Assembly: GCA_015075445.1 (NCBI GenBank)
Contig: JABTUJ010000013.1
Location: 105,895 to 169,894 of the forward strand
DNA: 64,000 nt
Source of the DNA: Verrucomicrobiales bacterium
GTDB taxonomy: Bacteria > Verrucomicrobiota > Verrucomicrobiia > Limisphaerales > J093
Direction: 5' to 3'
Of the stretch, positions 8,142 through 17,591 are shown one piece after another. The notes under the pieces were generated by a model. That model worked only from the letters and a program-made list of their open reading frames with translations. It did not search any database and was not told the DNA's origin. Position numbers and translations under genes: made by a program. How positions within the stretch are numbered: position 1 is the stretch's first letter; every line of letters begins with the position of its first letter.

Positions 8142-9017
8142 ATGGACGCGGTCAGACAGCTTCGAGTCGGACCGGACCGCGGTCAGGGGGCCGTGAGGGG
8201 TTGGCCAGTGTCCCCGCGAGTGGCCGGCTTTTCGCTGCTCGAGTTGATGCTGGCCCTGGCGATCTTCGGGATGGTGATCACCGCCATCTACTCGACCTGG
8301 ACCGCCGTGTTGCGCACGACGCGGGTGGGCAATGACGTGACGGCCGCGGCCCAGCGCACGCGGATTGCGACACGCACCCTGGAGGATGCCCTGCTTTCGG
8401 CGGTGATGTTCCAGGCGAACGGACGCCTCTACGCGTTTGAAGCGGACACCAGTGGCGACTACGCGCTGTTGAGCTTCGTTTCGCGGCTGCCGCGGTCCTT
8501 CCCGGGGAGCGGTTACTTCGGTGATCTGGTCGTGCGTCGGGTCGAGTTGGTCGTGGAAGGGGCTCGCGACGGGACCAACGATTTGGTGCTGCGGCAGCTC
8601 CCGATTCTGCAGGAGGACCGGGACGCGGAGGATCTGCATCGGATTGTGCTGGCGCGAGACGTCACGCGGTTCACGGTGGAGTTCCTGGGCCAGCCGGGGA
8701 CGCCGGCGGCTTCGCGGACCGGAGAGTGGCTGACCGAATGGCCCTTCACGAACGCGATGCCGTGGCTGGTTCGTTTCCAGCTCGCGTTCGGTCGGTCCGT
8801 GGACCGGGACGGACGTCCGCACCAACTGGCCGTACGCACCGTCCACCTGCCGAGCATCACCGTGCCGGCAGCCTCTTCGGCGGGGGCGGCCCCGCCGCCG
8901 CAGCAACCCCCGGGGGCAGTACCCGGGGCGCCACCGGGGGTGTTGCCCCCGGGCCAGCAAGCGCCGCCGGGGCAAGTCCTCCCGCCTGGCGCGGTTTCGC
9001 TGGGACCGTCGGGATAG
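8142..9017 (+). CDS. gspJ: GspJ-like pseudopilin with Pro/Gly-rich tail
   Basis: 291 residues. The leader is about 28 residues and is followed by G-FSLLELMLALAIFGMVITAI, a clear prepilin motif with Glu at +5. The central domain fits GspJ (FEADTSGDYALLSFVSRLPR; later VTRFTVEFLGQ). The last 45 residues are unusually rich in Pro, Gly and Gln (PPPQQPPG, PPGVLPPGQQAPPG), a low-complexity tail not typical of GspJ. The start lies one base after the gspI stop, with GGGAGA upstream. Confidence 0.85.
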   Translation: MDAVRQLRVGPDRGQGAVRGWPVSPRVAGFSLLELMLALAIFGMVITAIYSTWTAVLRTTRVGNDVTAAAQRTRIATRTLEDALLSAVMFQANGRLYAFEADTSGDYALLSFVSRLPRSFPGSGYFGDLVVRRVELVVEGARDGTNDLVLRQLPILQEDRDAEDLHRIVLARDVTRFTVEFLGQPGTPAASRTGEWLTEWPFTNAMPWLVRFQLAFGRSVDRDGRPHQLAVRTVHLPSITVPAASSAGAAPPPQQPPGAVPGAPPGVLPPGQQAPPGQVLPPGAVSLGPSG

Positions 9018-9028
9018 AGGAGACGACC

Positions 9029-10156
9029 ATGCGAGTTCCGACGGCTCATCCGCGCGGGTTTGCGTTGATTCTGGTGATGACCATCATCTTTGTGCTGGCC
9101 ATCCTGGCGGGGGGCTTTGCGTTCTCGATGAAAGTGGAGAGCCGGTTGGCTGCCAACGCGAACGACGAGTCCGAGCTGGAATGGATGGGGCGTTCCGGGG
9201 TGGAGCTGGCCAAGTACGTGTTGGATCAATCCGCGCGGCTGGGTGCCCGCTACACGTCGCTGAATCAGCTCTGGGCCGGAGGGCCGGGCGATGGCCAGGA
9301 GACCAACAGCCCGCTGATGGGGGTGAACCTCGCCCACTACGAACTGGGTCTGGGCCATCTGTCGGTGCGGATCATCGACCTCGAACGCAAGCTGAACATC
9401 AACCGGTTGGCGGCGCTCGGCCCGGCGCAGTCCGGCGGCCAGGACTTGCTGCAGCGGGCGATGATGGTGATGCAGGTGGATGCCAGCGAGTCCGCCGTGA
9501 TCGTGGACTCGATCCGTGACTGGTGGGATCCGGATGATCGCACCGGGTTGAGCGGCGCGGAGAGCGACTTCTACCTGGCCCGGGAACATGCGCACTTCGC
9601 CAAGAACGGACCGATTGACGATCTGGCCGAGCTGCTGTTGGTGAACGGGATCACGCCCGAGCTCTACTGGGGTCCGCGGTGGGGGGCGCACCAGCGCCAG
9701 TTCATCGAGTCCCGGCGGGGGCGTCGGGCGCGGGAGGAAGGGCTGATGGCGACTTACCCGGTCGGTCTGGTCGATTTGTTCACGGCTTTGTCCAGCGGCG
9801 CCGTGAACATCAACACGGCACCCGTCCCCGTGTTGCAGGTGGCCCTCGGGGTGACGGACGACATCGCCGCCGACATCATCCGTTTCCGAGCGGGATTGGA
9901 CGGGCAGGAAGGGACGGACGACGACACGCCCTTCCAGAACACGGCGATGCTGGCGGTGCCGGGGATGGAGGCCCAACCGCCCAATGCCCGCGCGCCGTTG
10001 ACCGTGGTCAGCACGCACTTCGAGGTCACCGTGGATGTGTATCTGGGACGGACGCACCGGCAATGCGTGGCGATTCTGGGGCGCAACGTTCCGGGGGCGG
10101 CGGGCGCGCTGGCAGGCGAGGGTGGGGTGCGGGTGTTGCAGTTCAGTTGGCGCTAG
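9029..10156 (+). CDS. gspK: GspK-like type II secretion minor pseudopilin
   Basis: 375 residues, starting at ATG 9029 with an AGAGGAG ribosome site at 9015-9021. A short leader is followed by G-FALILVMTIIFVLAILAGG, the atypical prepilin motif of GspK, which lacks Glu at +5. The body shows the GspK helix-hairpin-helix-like saposin fold and conserved stretches (LERKLNINRL, DWWDPDD, PIDDLAELLLVNGI, AVNINTAPVPVL). GspK caps the pseudopilus with GspI and GspJ, which are encoded just upstream. It ends 14 bases before bioD. Confidence 0.9.
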   Translation: MRVPTAHPRGFALILVMTIIFVLAILAGGFAFSMKVESRLAANANDESELEWMGRSGVELAKYVLDQSARLGARYTSLNQLWAGGPGDGQETNSPLMGVNLAHYELGLGHLSVRIIDLERKLNINRLAALGPAQSGGQDLLQRAMMVMQVDASESAVIVDSIRDWWDPDDRTGLSGAESDFYLAREHAHFAKNGPIDDLAELLLVNGITPELYWGPRWGAHQRQFIESRRGRRAREEGLMATYPVGLVDLFTALSSGAVNINTAPVPVLQVALGVTDDIAADIIRFRAGLDGQEGTDDDTPFQNTAMLAVPGMEAQPPNARAPLTVVSTHFEVTVDVYLGRTHRQCVAILGRNVPGAAGALAGEGGVRVLQFSWR

Positions 10157-10170
10157 CCCGGGGAGGTCAG

Positions 10171-11037
10171 ATGCCGCCTGAAACCGCGACCGCTCGTAGG
10201 CGCCGACGTGAGGAGGCGAAGCGGTGCGGGCCTCGGCCCACGACGCCTCCTGACGTCGGCGCCTGCGAGCAGCGGGGGATCTGCGCACCAGCCACGTTTC
10301 CGTCTCTGCAGGTTCCGATTTTCATCACCGGCACGGACACGGGCGTGGGCAAGACGGTGTTGACGGCTTTGTTGCTCGCGCGCTGGCGTGGCCGCGGCTG
10401 GGACGTGCGGGCCATCAAGCCTTTTGCCACGGGCGTACCCACCGATGCGCGGTTGCTTTATCGTCTCCAAGCGGGGCTGGTTCCCCTCAAGCGCCTGTGC
10501 CCGTTTCGGTTTCGGGAGCCGCTGGCGCCGCTGGTGGCGGCCCGGCGGGAGGGACGTTCGGTGGAGTTACGAGAGGCCGTGGCGGCGATCCAAAGCGCCT
10601 GGCGTGCGGACCAGCCGTTACTGGTGGAGGGTTGTGGTGGGCTGCTCACCCCGCTGGGTCCGGGTTACAGCCTCCGGGAACTGCTCTTGGCGATGGAGGG
10701 GCGGGCGGTGGTGGTGGCGCCAAACCGGCTGGGGGTGTTGAACCAGGTGCGGCTGGTGCTGGAGGCTATCGACACTATCCGTATTCCGACCGTCGCCGTG
10801 GTGTTGATGGGCGCGCGCCAGCCGCCACCTTCGGCCCCCAGCAACGTGCGCACCTTGCAGGAGTTGGCCGCGCCCGTGCCGGTGTTCGAGCTGCCCTGGC
10901 TGGGGCCACGGGCCGACACGCCCGAGCGGATCCGTCGCCTGGCGGAGCGCCAACGGGCACGGTTGGATCGACTCACGCTGCGGCTGCTGCCGGTGCCGCC
11001 AAAAAAGGGAGCGCATTCGACAATTCCAGCGAAGTGA
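10171..11037 (+). CDS. bioD: Dethiobiotin synthase with repeat-encoded N-terminus
   Basis: 288 residues against about 225 for the family. BioD carboxylates 7,8-diaminopelargonate with ATP and CO2 to give dethiobiotin in the cytoplasm. The P-loop GTDTGVGKT is near residue 54, preceded by the expected VPIFIT strand; the second conserved block is LLVEGCGGLLTPL, and VAPNRLGVLNQ follows. The extra ~50 N-terminal residues (Arg-rich, then Pro-rich) are translated from a palindromic intergenic repeat at 10192-10270. ATG 10171 has GGGGAGG upstream; a CTG just before VPIFIT is the only other plausible start. No other biotin genes are in the window. Confidence 0.9.
   Translation: MPPETATARRRRREEAKRCGPRPTTPPDVGACEQRGICAPATFPSLQVPIFITGTDTGVGKTVLTALLLARWRGRGWDVRAIKPFATGVPTDARLLYRLQAGLVPLKRLCPFRFREPLAPLVAARREGRSVELREAVAAIQSAWRADQPLLVEGCGGLLTPLGPGYSLRELLLAMEGRAVVVAPNRLGVLNQVRLVLEAIDTIRIPTVAVVLMGARQPPPSAPSNVRTLQELAAPVPVFELPWLGPRADTPERIRRLAERQRARLDRLTLRLLPVPPKKGAHSTIPAK
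10192..10270. repeat. Inverted repeat of the GTAGGCGCC family inside bioD
   Basis: Arms of 27 nt at 10192-10218 and 10244-10270 are reverse complements with two mismatches and enclose a 25-nt loop. Each arm contains the same core as the tandem units at 4089-4180. The element lies after the chosen bioD start and is open in frame throughout. Confidence 0.9.
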
Positions 11038-11194
11038 GGGACGGATGGCCTCGCTAGGCTGGCGGCGTGGCGGCGTCAGGTCGATTCCCCTTCCCGCGCC
11101 TCGAGGCCTGGCGGTGACGCATGTCCGGGCCAGGGCCGGGGGGGAGGAGGCCGCAGCAACGGGCGCCCACCGTGGTTTGTGAACACCGACTCCT

Positions 11195-13297
11195 ATGCTT
11201 GAGACACTGCTTTATCCGCGGACCGTGGCCGTGATCGGGGCCTCGCGTAATCCGGAGAAGGTCGGCTACGCGTTCATGCACAACCTGACGCGCACCGGCT
11301 TCGAGGGAACGATTGTGCCGATCAACCTCGAGGCGCCGGACATCCTCGGGGTGAAGTGCTACAAGAGCCTCGAGGAGTTCGGCGGCAAGATCGACCTCAG
11401 CGTCATCGTGGTAGGCGGGAAGTACGTCAAGCAGTCGGTGCAGGATTCGATCCGGGCGGGTGCCAAGACGATCATCGTCATCACGGCCGGGTTCAAGGAA
11501 GTCGGGGCCAAGGGAGCGGAGGCGGAGCAGGAGTTGGTGGCGCTGTGCCGGGCGGCCGGGGTGCGGATGATGGGGCCCAACTGTCTGGGCGTCCTCAACA
11601 CGCACCACAAGATGAACGCCACGTTCGCGCCATCCGTTCCGCCGGCCGGCCAGATCTCGGTGATCTCGCAGTCGGGCGCGTTGTGCGTGGCGATCCTGGA
11701 CTGGGCGGCAAGCCAGAAGCTCGGCCTCGGCAAGGTCATCAGCTTCGGCAACAAGGCGGACCTGAACGAGGTCGACTTCCTGCAGGCGCTGGCCGCCGAT
11801 GCGCAGACCAAGGTGATCGCGGGCTACCTCGAGAGCATCAAGGAAGGCGACAAGTTCCTGCGCGTGGCGCAGGAGGCGGCGTCGGTCAAGCCCGTCGTGA
11901 TCCTCAAGGTCGGCATCACCTCCGCCGGTGCCAAGGCGGCGTCCTCCCACACCGGGAGCCTCGCGGGCGCCGACATCGCGTACGGGGCGGCCTTCAAGCG
12001 GTCCGGCGTGATCCGGGCCGAGAACTTCGAGGCCTTGTTTGACTATGCGCTGGCCCTGGCGACCCAACCCCTGCCCGCCGGTGACCGGGTGGCTGTGATC
12101 ACCAACGCCGGCGGCCCGGGAATCATGGCGGCGGATGCGGCGGAGGGCATGGGACTGCGGATGGTCAGCCCGAGCGAGGCGACCAAGGCGAAGCTGCGCG
12201 AGGTGTTGCCGCCGACCGCCGCGTTCGGCAACCCCGTCGACGTGATCGGCGACGCCGAACCGGACCGTTACATCAAGGCCTTTGAGCTGTTGCAGCAGGA
12301 CGAGAACGTCGACTCGATCATCGTCGTCGCGACGCCGCAGAACATGACCCGGCCGCTGGAGCTCGCCGAGAAGTTGGCGGCCGCGAATCTGGGCAAGAAG
12401 CCGCTGCTGACGGCGTTCATGGGCGGCGAGGAGGTTCTGGCGGGCAAGGCGCGTCTGATGGAGCTGGGGATTCCCAACTACCCGGCGCCGGACCGGGCGG
12501 TGTCGGCGCTCAAGGCGATGGTGGATTACGCGGCCTGGCGCCGGCGACCCCCGCGGATTGTGAGCCGTTACCCGGTGAACCGTCGGCGAGTGGACCGGGT
12601 GCTGCAATGGCACATCCGCAGCGGAACCCAGCAGGTGGGGGAAGTTGAGGCCAAGGAGATTCTCAAGGCCTACGACTTCAACATCCTGGCCGGCAACCTG
12701 GCGACGAACGCGGACCAGGCGGTCGAGACTGCCAACCGCATCGGGTATCCGGTGGTCCTGAAGATCAGTTCGCCGGAGATCGTGCACAAATCAGACTTTG
12801 GCGGCGTCCGCATCAACCTGGCCAACAGCGAACAGGTGCGGGACGCCTTTGACCTGATGATGCTGCGGGTGCAGCGCCGCGCGCCGAATGCGTACATCCG
12901 GGGCGCGTACGTGGAGAAGATGGGCAACCGGGGGCGCGAGGTCATCCTGGGCATGACGCGCGATCCGCAGTTTGGGCCGCTCCTCATGTTTGGGTTGGGC
13001 GGCATCTTCGTGGAGGTGATGAAGGACGTGACCTTCCACCTGGCGCCGATCACGGCCGAGGAGGCCATGCAGATGCTGAAGGGGACGCGCTCCTACGCCC
13101 TGCTCAAGGGCGCCCGCGGCCAGGCCCCGGTGGACCTCAATGCCATCGCCAGCGCCCTCCAGCGCATCAGCCAACTCGCCACCGACTATCCGGAAATCAA
13201 GGAACTCGACATCAACCCCTTCATCGTCGGGGAAGTCGGCGCGGATGCCTATGTGGCGGACGCCCGCATGACCCTCGAGTTGCCCAGCACCCAGTAG
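11195..13297 (+). CDS. Acetate--CoA ligase (ADP-forming), fused alpha-beta subunits
   Basis: 700 residues. It converts acyl-CoA, ADP and phosphate to the acid, ATP and CoA, giving substrate-level ATP. The first ~460 residues are the alpha part: a CoA-binding Rossmann domain (VAVIGASRNPEKVGYAFMHN), a ligase-CoA domain (ISQSGALCVAILDW) and the phosphohistidine loop SSHTGSLAG near residue 252. The rest is the beta part, an ATP-grasp domain (EILKAYDFNI, VVLKISSPEIVHKSDFGGV, LDINPFIVG). Such single-chain enzymes occur in archaea and many anaerobic or fermentative bacteria. It lies 5 bases before the CoA-transferase gene, an obvious operon. Confidence 0.93.
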   Translation: MLETLLYPRTVAVIGASRNPEKVGYAFMHNLTRTGFEGTIVPINLEAPDILGVKCYKSLEEFGGKIDLSVIVVGGKYVKQSVQDSIRAGAKTIIVITAGFKEVGAKGAEAEQELVALCRAAGVRMMGPNCLGVLNTHHKMNATFAPSVPPAGQISVISQSGALCVAILDWAASQKLGLGKVISFGNKADLNEVDFLQALAADAQTKVIAGYLESIKEGDKFLRVAQEAASVKPVVILKVGITSAGAKAASSHTGSLAGADIAYGAAFKRSGVIRAENFEALFDYALALATQPLPAGDRVAVITNAGGPGIMAADAAEGMGLRMVSPSEATKAKLREVLPPTAAFGNPVDVIGDAEPDRYIKAFELLQQDENVDSIIVVATPQNMTRPLELAEKLAAANLGKKPLLTAFMGGEEVLAGKARLMELGIPNYPAPDRAVSALKAMVDYAAWRRRPPRIVSRYPVNRRRVDRVLQWHIRSGTQQVGEVEAKEILKAYDFNILAGNLATNADQAVETANRIGYPVVLKISSPEIVHKSDFGGVRINLANSEQVRDAFDLMMLRVQRRAPNAYIRGAYVEKMGNRGREVILGMTRDPQFGPLLMFGLGGIFVEVMKDVTFHLAPITAEEAMQMLKGTRSYALLKGARGQAPVDLNAIASALQRISQLATDYPEIKELDINPFIVGEVGADAYVADARMTLELPSTQ

Positions 13298-13302
13298 CCG
13301 CC

Positions 13303-15179
13303 ATGAGCACCCACGCGATCAGTTACGACCCCGACTGGCAGGCCAAGTACCAGTCGTCCATCGCCAGCCCGGAAGACGCCGTCAAGCGCATCCGGCCCGG
13401 CCAGCGCATCTTCATCGGCACCGGTTGCGCCGAACCGCTCCGGCTCGTCACCGCCCTCACCCAGCGGGCCACGGAACTGCCCGACACCGAGATCGTGCAC
13501 CTGCTCACGTTCGGGGAGGCCCCCTATGCCCACAAGGAGATGACGCAGTTCTTCCGGGTGAACAGTTTCTTCATCGCGGAGAACGTCCGGGGCATCATCC
13601 AGGAAGGCATGGGAGATTACACCCCCATCCATCTCTCGGACATCCCGGGCCTGTTCAATTCCGGCCAGTTGCCCCTGGATGTGGCGCTCATCCACGTGAC
13701 TCCGCCCGACGCGCGCGGCATGTGCAGCCTCGGCGTGTCCGTGGACGTCGTCAAGAGCGCCACCGAGAACGCCGGCCTGGTCATCGCCCAGGTCAACCCG
13801 AACATGCCCCGCACGCTCGGGGACTCCTTCATTCATGTCTACGACATCGACGTGCTCGTGCCCGTGGACGATCCGCTCATCGAGGTCCCGTCCTTGCCGC
13901 TGACCGACGAGACCAAACAGATTGGCGAGCACATCGCGTCGCTGATCGACGACGGGGCGACCATTGAGGTGGGCATCGGTCGCATCCCGCAGGCGCTCCT
14001 GGGTTTCCTCAAGGACAAGCGCGACCTGGGCATTCACACCGAGATGATCTCGGACCGGATCATCGAGCTGGTCGAGTCGGGCGTCATCACCGGGGCCCGG
14101 AAGAGCGTGGACCGTGGCAAGATCGTGACCAGTTTCTGCCTGGGCACGCGGCGGCTGTACGACTTGATCGACAACAACCCGGTGTTCGCCTTCCACCCCA
14201 CCGGTACGTCAACAGCCCGTACGTGATCAGCCAGCAGGAGAAGATGGTGGCCGTGAACGTCGCCCTCGAGATCGACCTCACCGGCCAGGTTTGCGCCGAT
14301 TCGCTGGGGTCCAAGTTCTTCTCCGGCGTGGGCGGGCAGGTCGACTTCAACCGCGGCGCGGCCAAGGCGCACGGGGGCAAGGCGATCATCGCGCTGCCCT
14401 CAACGGCGCGCGACGGCAAGGTCTCCCGGATCGTCACGCGGCTCAGCCCCGGGGCGGGCGTCGTCACCACCCGCGCGGGCTTGAACTACGTCGTGACCGA
14501 GTACGGCGTGGCGTATCTGCACGGCAAGAGCATCCAGGAACGCGCCCTGGCGCTGATCTGCATCGCGCACCCGAATTACCGGGCGCAGCTTCTGCGGGAG
14601 GCCATCGAGGTAAAGTACATCTCGGCCTCGATGGCGGACATGGAAGGCAAGATCCTGGTGGGTCCCAAGGAACTGCGGACGACGTATCTGCTCGAGAACG
14701 GCACGCAGATCAACTTCCGCGCCATCCACCCGACCGACGAGCCGCGGATGCGCGATCTCTTTTACGCGCTCTCGCAGCAAACGATCTACTACCGCTTCAT
14801 GAGCTTCACGAAGATCATCCCGCGGCGGCAGATCCAGGACTTCGTCTACATCGATCACCGCAACGATGTGACCATCGTGGCCACCGTCCCCGAGGCGCAC
14901 GGCGAGGACATCATCGCGGTCGGCAGCTACTATCTCGATGCCAAGACGAACATGGCCGAGGTGGCCTTCGTGGTCCGGGACGACTGGCACAACCGCGGCA
15001 TCGGGACCTTCCTGCTGCGTTTCCTGATCCGCATCGCGCGGCGCAACGGCATCCGCGGCTTCACCGCCGAGGTGCTGAACGACAACAAGCCGATGCAGGC
15101 CGTGTTCAACAAGAGCAACTGCAAGATCACGACGAAGTTCACCGGCAACGTCGTCAGCTACCAGATGGCCTTCGAGTAA
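13303..15179 (+). pseudogene. Acetyl-CoA hydrolase/CoA-transferase fused to GNAT domain, frameshifted
   Basis: Two overlapping frames (13303-14226 and 14205-15179) are consecutive parts of one protein of about 625 residues. The first has the CoA-transferase N-terminus (RIRPGQRIFIGTGCAEPLRL, EVGIGRIPQALL); the second resumes at YVNSPYVISQQEKMVAVN and has GVGGQVDF and TEYGVAYLHGKS. The join at HPT-xYVNSP needs one extra base near 14203. The last ~160 residues are a GNAT acetyltransferase (VAFVVRDDWHNRGIGTFLLR), an architecture also known from other bacteria. CoA is expected to move between acetate and other acids. Everything outside the single missing base is well conserved, so this is a recent mutation or a sequence error. 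Confidence 0.88.
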
Positions 15180-15311
15180 GCGCTGCTGGACCAGGCCTGC
15201 ACCACGGGACGGTACGACCACCTCGACTACCGTCAGGCCCTCGACCCGCCCTTGTCGGCCGATGATGCGGCGTGGGCCGAAGCGCTGCTGCACGCGGCGG
15301 GCAGGCGTTGA
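15180..15311 (+). pseudogene. DUF4058 C-terminal remnant
   Basis: Directly after the GNAT stop, an open frame without a start encodes 43 residues (ALLDQACTTGRYDHLDY, then PLSADDAAWAEALLHAAG) and stops at 15309-15311. It matches the C-terminus of DUF4058 proteins, which often end in RYDxxIDYRxxPxPPLSxxDAAW. The rest of that gene is missing, so this is a deletion scar. Too short for an ordinary gene call. Confidence 0.6.
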
Positions 15312-15392
15312 ACCGCAGCGGCGGGAATCCCGGTGCGCGCCGCTGGAAGACGGCGCACTCCAAACGCGTTGCGCGGGCCGGACGCGCGGGGT

Positions 15393-15430
15393 CGCGAAGC
15401 GTCTGGAGAGTGCGCGCGGTTCACCGCCGC
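15393..15430 (-). repeat. Dispersed repeat, copy 2 (inverted relative to 4499-4538)
   Basis: The reverse complement reads GCGGCGGTGAACCGCGCGC then ACTCTCCAGACGCTTCGCG, matching 4499-4538. It sits in the ~200-base gap between the DUF4058 remnant and the next gene; nothing else is visible there. Confidence 0.65.
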
Positions 15431-15515
15431 TTATCGTCCGCGGCGTTCGGCCTGCCGGCCACGGTGGCTCTCTGATCCCACCCGCCGGCTTGAGCCGCGT
15501 GGGGAGACTGGTACT

Positions 15516-16580
15516 GTGAACGCGATGTGGCGCATGTGTTGGGTGTTGCTTTCGTTGCTGGCTTCGAACCCTCTCCAGGCGGCGGAGCGTGTCTTTGATT
15601 TCGGCGCGACGCCGACCGCGGGTCCCCCGCCGGGCTGGCGTTCGGCGCTGGCCGGCGAGGGCTTGCCGGGCGAGTGGCGCGTTGTGCTGGATCAGGCGCC
15701 GGAAGCCGTGGAGGTGCCTGCGCCCGGCGCTGCGGCGGTGGCCCAGCGCACAGTGATCGCGCAGACGTCTTCGGATCCGACCGATGAACGCTATCCCCTT
15801 CTCATCTATGAGGGCGAGCGGCTGGGGGATTTCCAGTTGCGCCTGCGATTCAAGACCGTGGCCGGCACCGTGGAGCGCATGGCTGGCGTGGCCTTCCGTT
15901 TGCAGGACGAGAAGAACTTCTATGTCGTGCGCGCCAGCTCGCTCGGGAACTCATTCCGGTTCTACCGGGTGCACAACGGGGTGCGCGACGCGCCGATCGG
16001 TCCCAGCCTGCCGATTCCTTCGGGTATCTGGCATGAGCTCGTGGTGACCGCGACGGGCAATCGTTTCCGGTTTGAGCTGAACGGGCAGGAACCGATCCCC
16101 GAGTTGACGGACAACACGTTCGCCGAGGGGCAGATCGCCCTCTGGACCAAATCGGATTCGGTCAGCCATTTCGCCGATCTGCGGCTGACCTACACGCCGC
16201 GGGAGCCGCTGGCGAAGGAGTTGGTGCGCGACACCCTCGAGCGTTACCCCCGTCTGGTGGATTTGCGGGTTTATGCGACCAGCCGCCAGCGGTCCGAGTT
16301 GCACGTCGTGGCGGCCAAGCATGCGGCGGACGTGGGTCTGCCCGGGGGAACCGCCGAGCAGGAGGTTTTGGCCCAGAACGTGCCCTTCGCAGGCAAAGGC
16401 CGGCGGAGCTACCTCGTCACCCTGCCGCTCCACGACGTCAACGGAGACCCGATTGCGGCCGTGCGCGTCGAGCTGGACACGTTCTTCGGTCAGACGGAGC
16501 AGAACGCTGTGGCGCGCGCCCAGGCCGTGGTGCGACGGATGGCACGCCGGGTGACGACGCTGGAGGAACTGACGCGCTAG
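15516..16580 (+). CDS. Exported protein with concanavalin-like (DUF1080-type) domain
   Basis: 354 residues from GTG 15516, with GGGGAG at 15501-15506; ATG 15525 is the alternative. A signal peptide (WVLLSLLASNPLQA-AE) points to export. Residues about 20-235 look like the beta-sandwich of DUF1080/3-keto-glycoside hydrolase-like proteins (LIYEGERLGDFQLRLRFKTV, ASSLGNSFRFYRVHNGVRD, IWHELVVTATGNRFRFELNG, GQIALWTKSDSVSHFADLRL). The C-terminal ~110 residues are unrecognised. The substrate is unknown; a glycan-binding or heme-domain companion role is possible. Its stop overlaps the stop of the convergent minus-strand gene by four bases. Confidence 0.7.
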   Translation: MNAMWRMCWVLLSLLASNPLQAAERVFDFGATPTAGPPPGWRSALAGEGLPGEWRVVLDQAPEAVEVPAPGAAAVAQRTVIAQTSSDPTDERYPLLIYEGERLGDFQLRLRFKTVAGTVERMAGVAFRLQDEKNFYVVRASSLGNSFRFYRVHNGVRDAPIGPSLPIPSGIWHELVVTATGNRFRFELNGQEPIPELTDNTFAEGQIALWTKSDSVSHFADLRLTYTPREPLAKELVRDTLERYPRLVDLRVYATSRQRSELHVVAAKHAADVGLPGGTAEQEVLAQNVPFAGKGRRSYLVTLPLHDVNGDPIAAVRVELDTFFGQTEQNAVARAQAVVRRMARRVTTLEELTR

Positions 16581-17527
16581 GGTTGTGAGCCACGCTTGTC
16601 CGCTGGAGCGGGGGAGGGTGGCGGGAGAGTCGGGAGTTCGACGGGCGGGAGCGGGTCGGCGGTGGCGGGCGGGGCGGGGGATTCCAGGGTCTCCTCCGGC
16701 GGCGGCGGTGGGATGTCGTGGGCGGACTTGACCCGGTAACCGCCCATCACCTTGATCTGGCCGCCCTGGCTGGAGGCCAAGCGGGGCCGGGAGTCGGTGA
16801 TCTGGTACATCTGGCGGACGAGCACTTCGCCGTCGTATTGAATGACGTAGTAAGCGAACTGCCGGGCGCCGGTCTGGAAGAGCACGTGCAGCCGGCCGTC
16901 CCGGTCCACCTGGGCTTCCGGCCGGCCAAAGGAGATCACGTTGCCGAGGGGGAACACCCGGTGAACGCGGGTCTCGCTCTCGTCGGTGATCCGCAGGTAG
17001 AGCGCGAGGCGCTTGCGATTGTTCGTTTGGAGGAGGGCGTAGCGGCGGACGTCGAACGGTTGCCCCGCCGTCTTCGAAGGGACGCCGAAGTTCTGGGCCC
17101 AGAGCTCGACGCCGGCCATGATATGGAAGACCGCGGGAATACTGCTGATATCCGCGTTCAACGCGGGGATGCGCACCAGGGCGGTGACGTGATAGCGCCC
17201 GGGCCGGCTCAGCTCGAAGCAGGGGGCCAGGTCCACGCGCCACTTGCCCCGGGCGGCTGAGGGCACTTCGAGGACCTCGCCCGCGGGCAGTTCCTGGAGC
17301 TTGGCCACGAAGTAGCCTTCGTTGGATTCCACGGCGAGGTCCAGCCATTCGGAGCCGGGGCCGAAGCGGAGGGGGCGCCCGGAGAAGTTGGTGATGCGCA
17401 CCTCGGCGACGCAGCGTTCGTGGGCGAGATAATAATCCTGTTCCAGGGCGACTTCGACGGTGATCTGGGCATGGGTCGCGGTGGCGGCGAGGGCGAGGGC
17501 GAGGGCGAAGGGAGCAGAGGATTTCAC
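16577..17527 (-). CDS. Exported protein of unknown function, Pro-rich C-terminus
   Basis: 316 residues from GTG 17527. A signal peptide (SSAPFALALALAATATHA-Q) is followed by an immunoglobulin-like beta domain (EVALEQDYYLAHERCVAEVR, NFSGRPLRFGPGSEWLDLAV) and a second beta-rich region ending in VRQMYQITDSRPRL. The last ~45 residues are Pro/Glu/Ala-rich (PPPPPEETLESPAPP). No enzymatic motif was seen. It lies 64 bases downstream of the metallophosphoesterase and is probably read with it. A longer frame back to 17959 is antisense-like and Ser/Arg-rich, so it was not used. Confidence 0.68.
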   Translation of the reverse strand: MKSSAPFALALALAATATHAQITVEVALEQDYYLAHERCVAEVRITNFSGRPLRFGPGSEWLDLAVESNEGYFVAKLQELPAGEVLEVPSAARGKWRVDLAPCFELSRPGRYHVTALVRIPALNADISSIPAVFHIMAGVELWAQNFGVPSKTAGQPFDVRRYALLQTNNRKRLALYLRITDESETRVHRVFPLGNVISFGRPEAQVDRDGRLHVLFQTGARQFAYYVIQYDGEVLVRQMYQITDSRPRLASSQGGQIKVMGGYRVKSAHDIPPPPPEETLESPAPPATADPLPPVELPTLPPPSPAPADKRGSQP

Positions 17528-17591
17528 GGCAGGGAAGGGAAGAAGGCGTGGCGCCGTCGTTCGCCGGTGGGGCGGCAGGAGGCGCGGGGTT

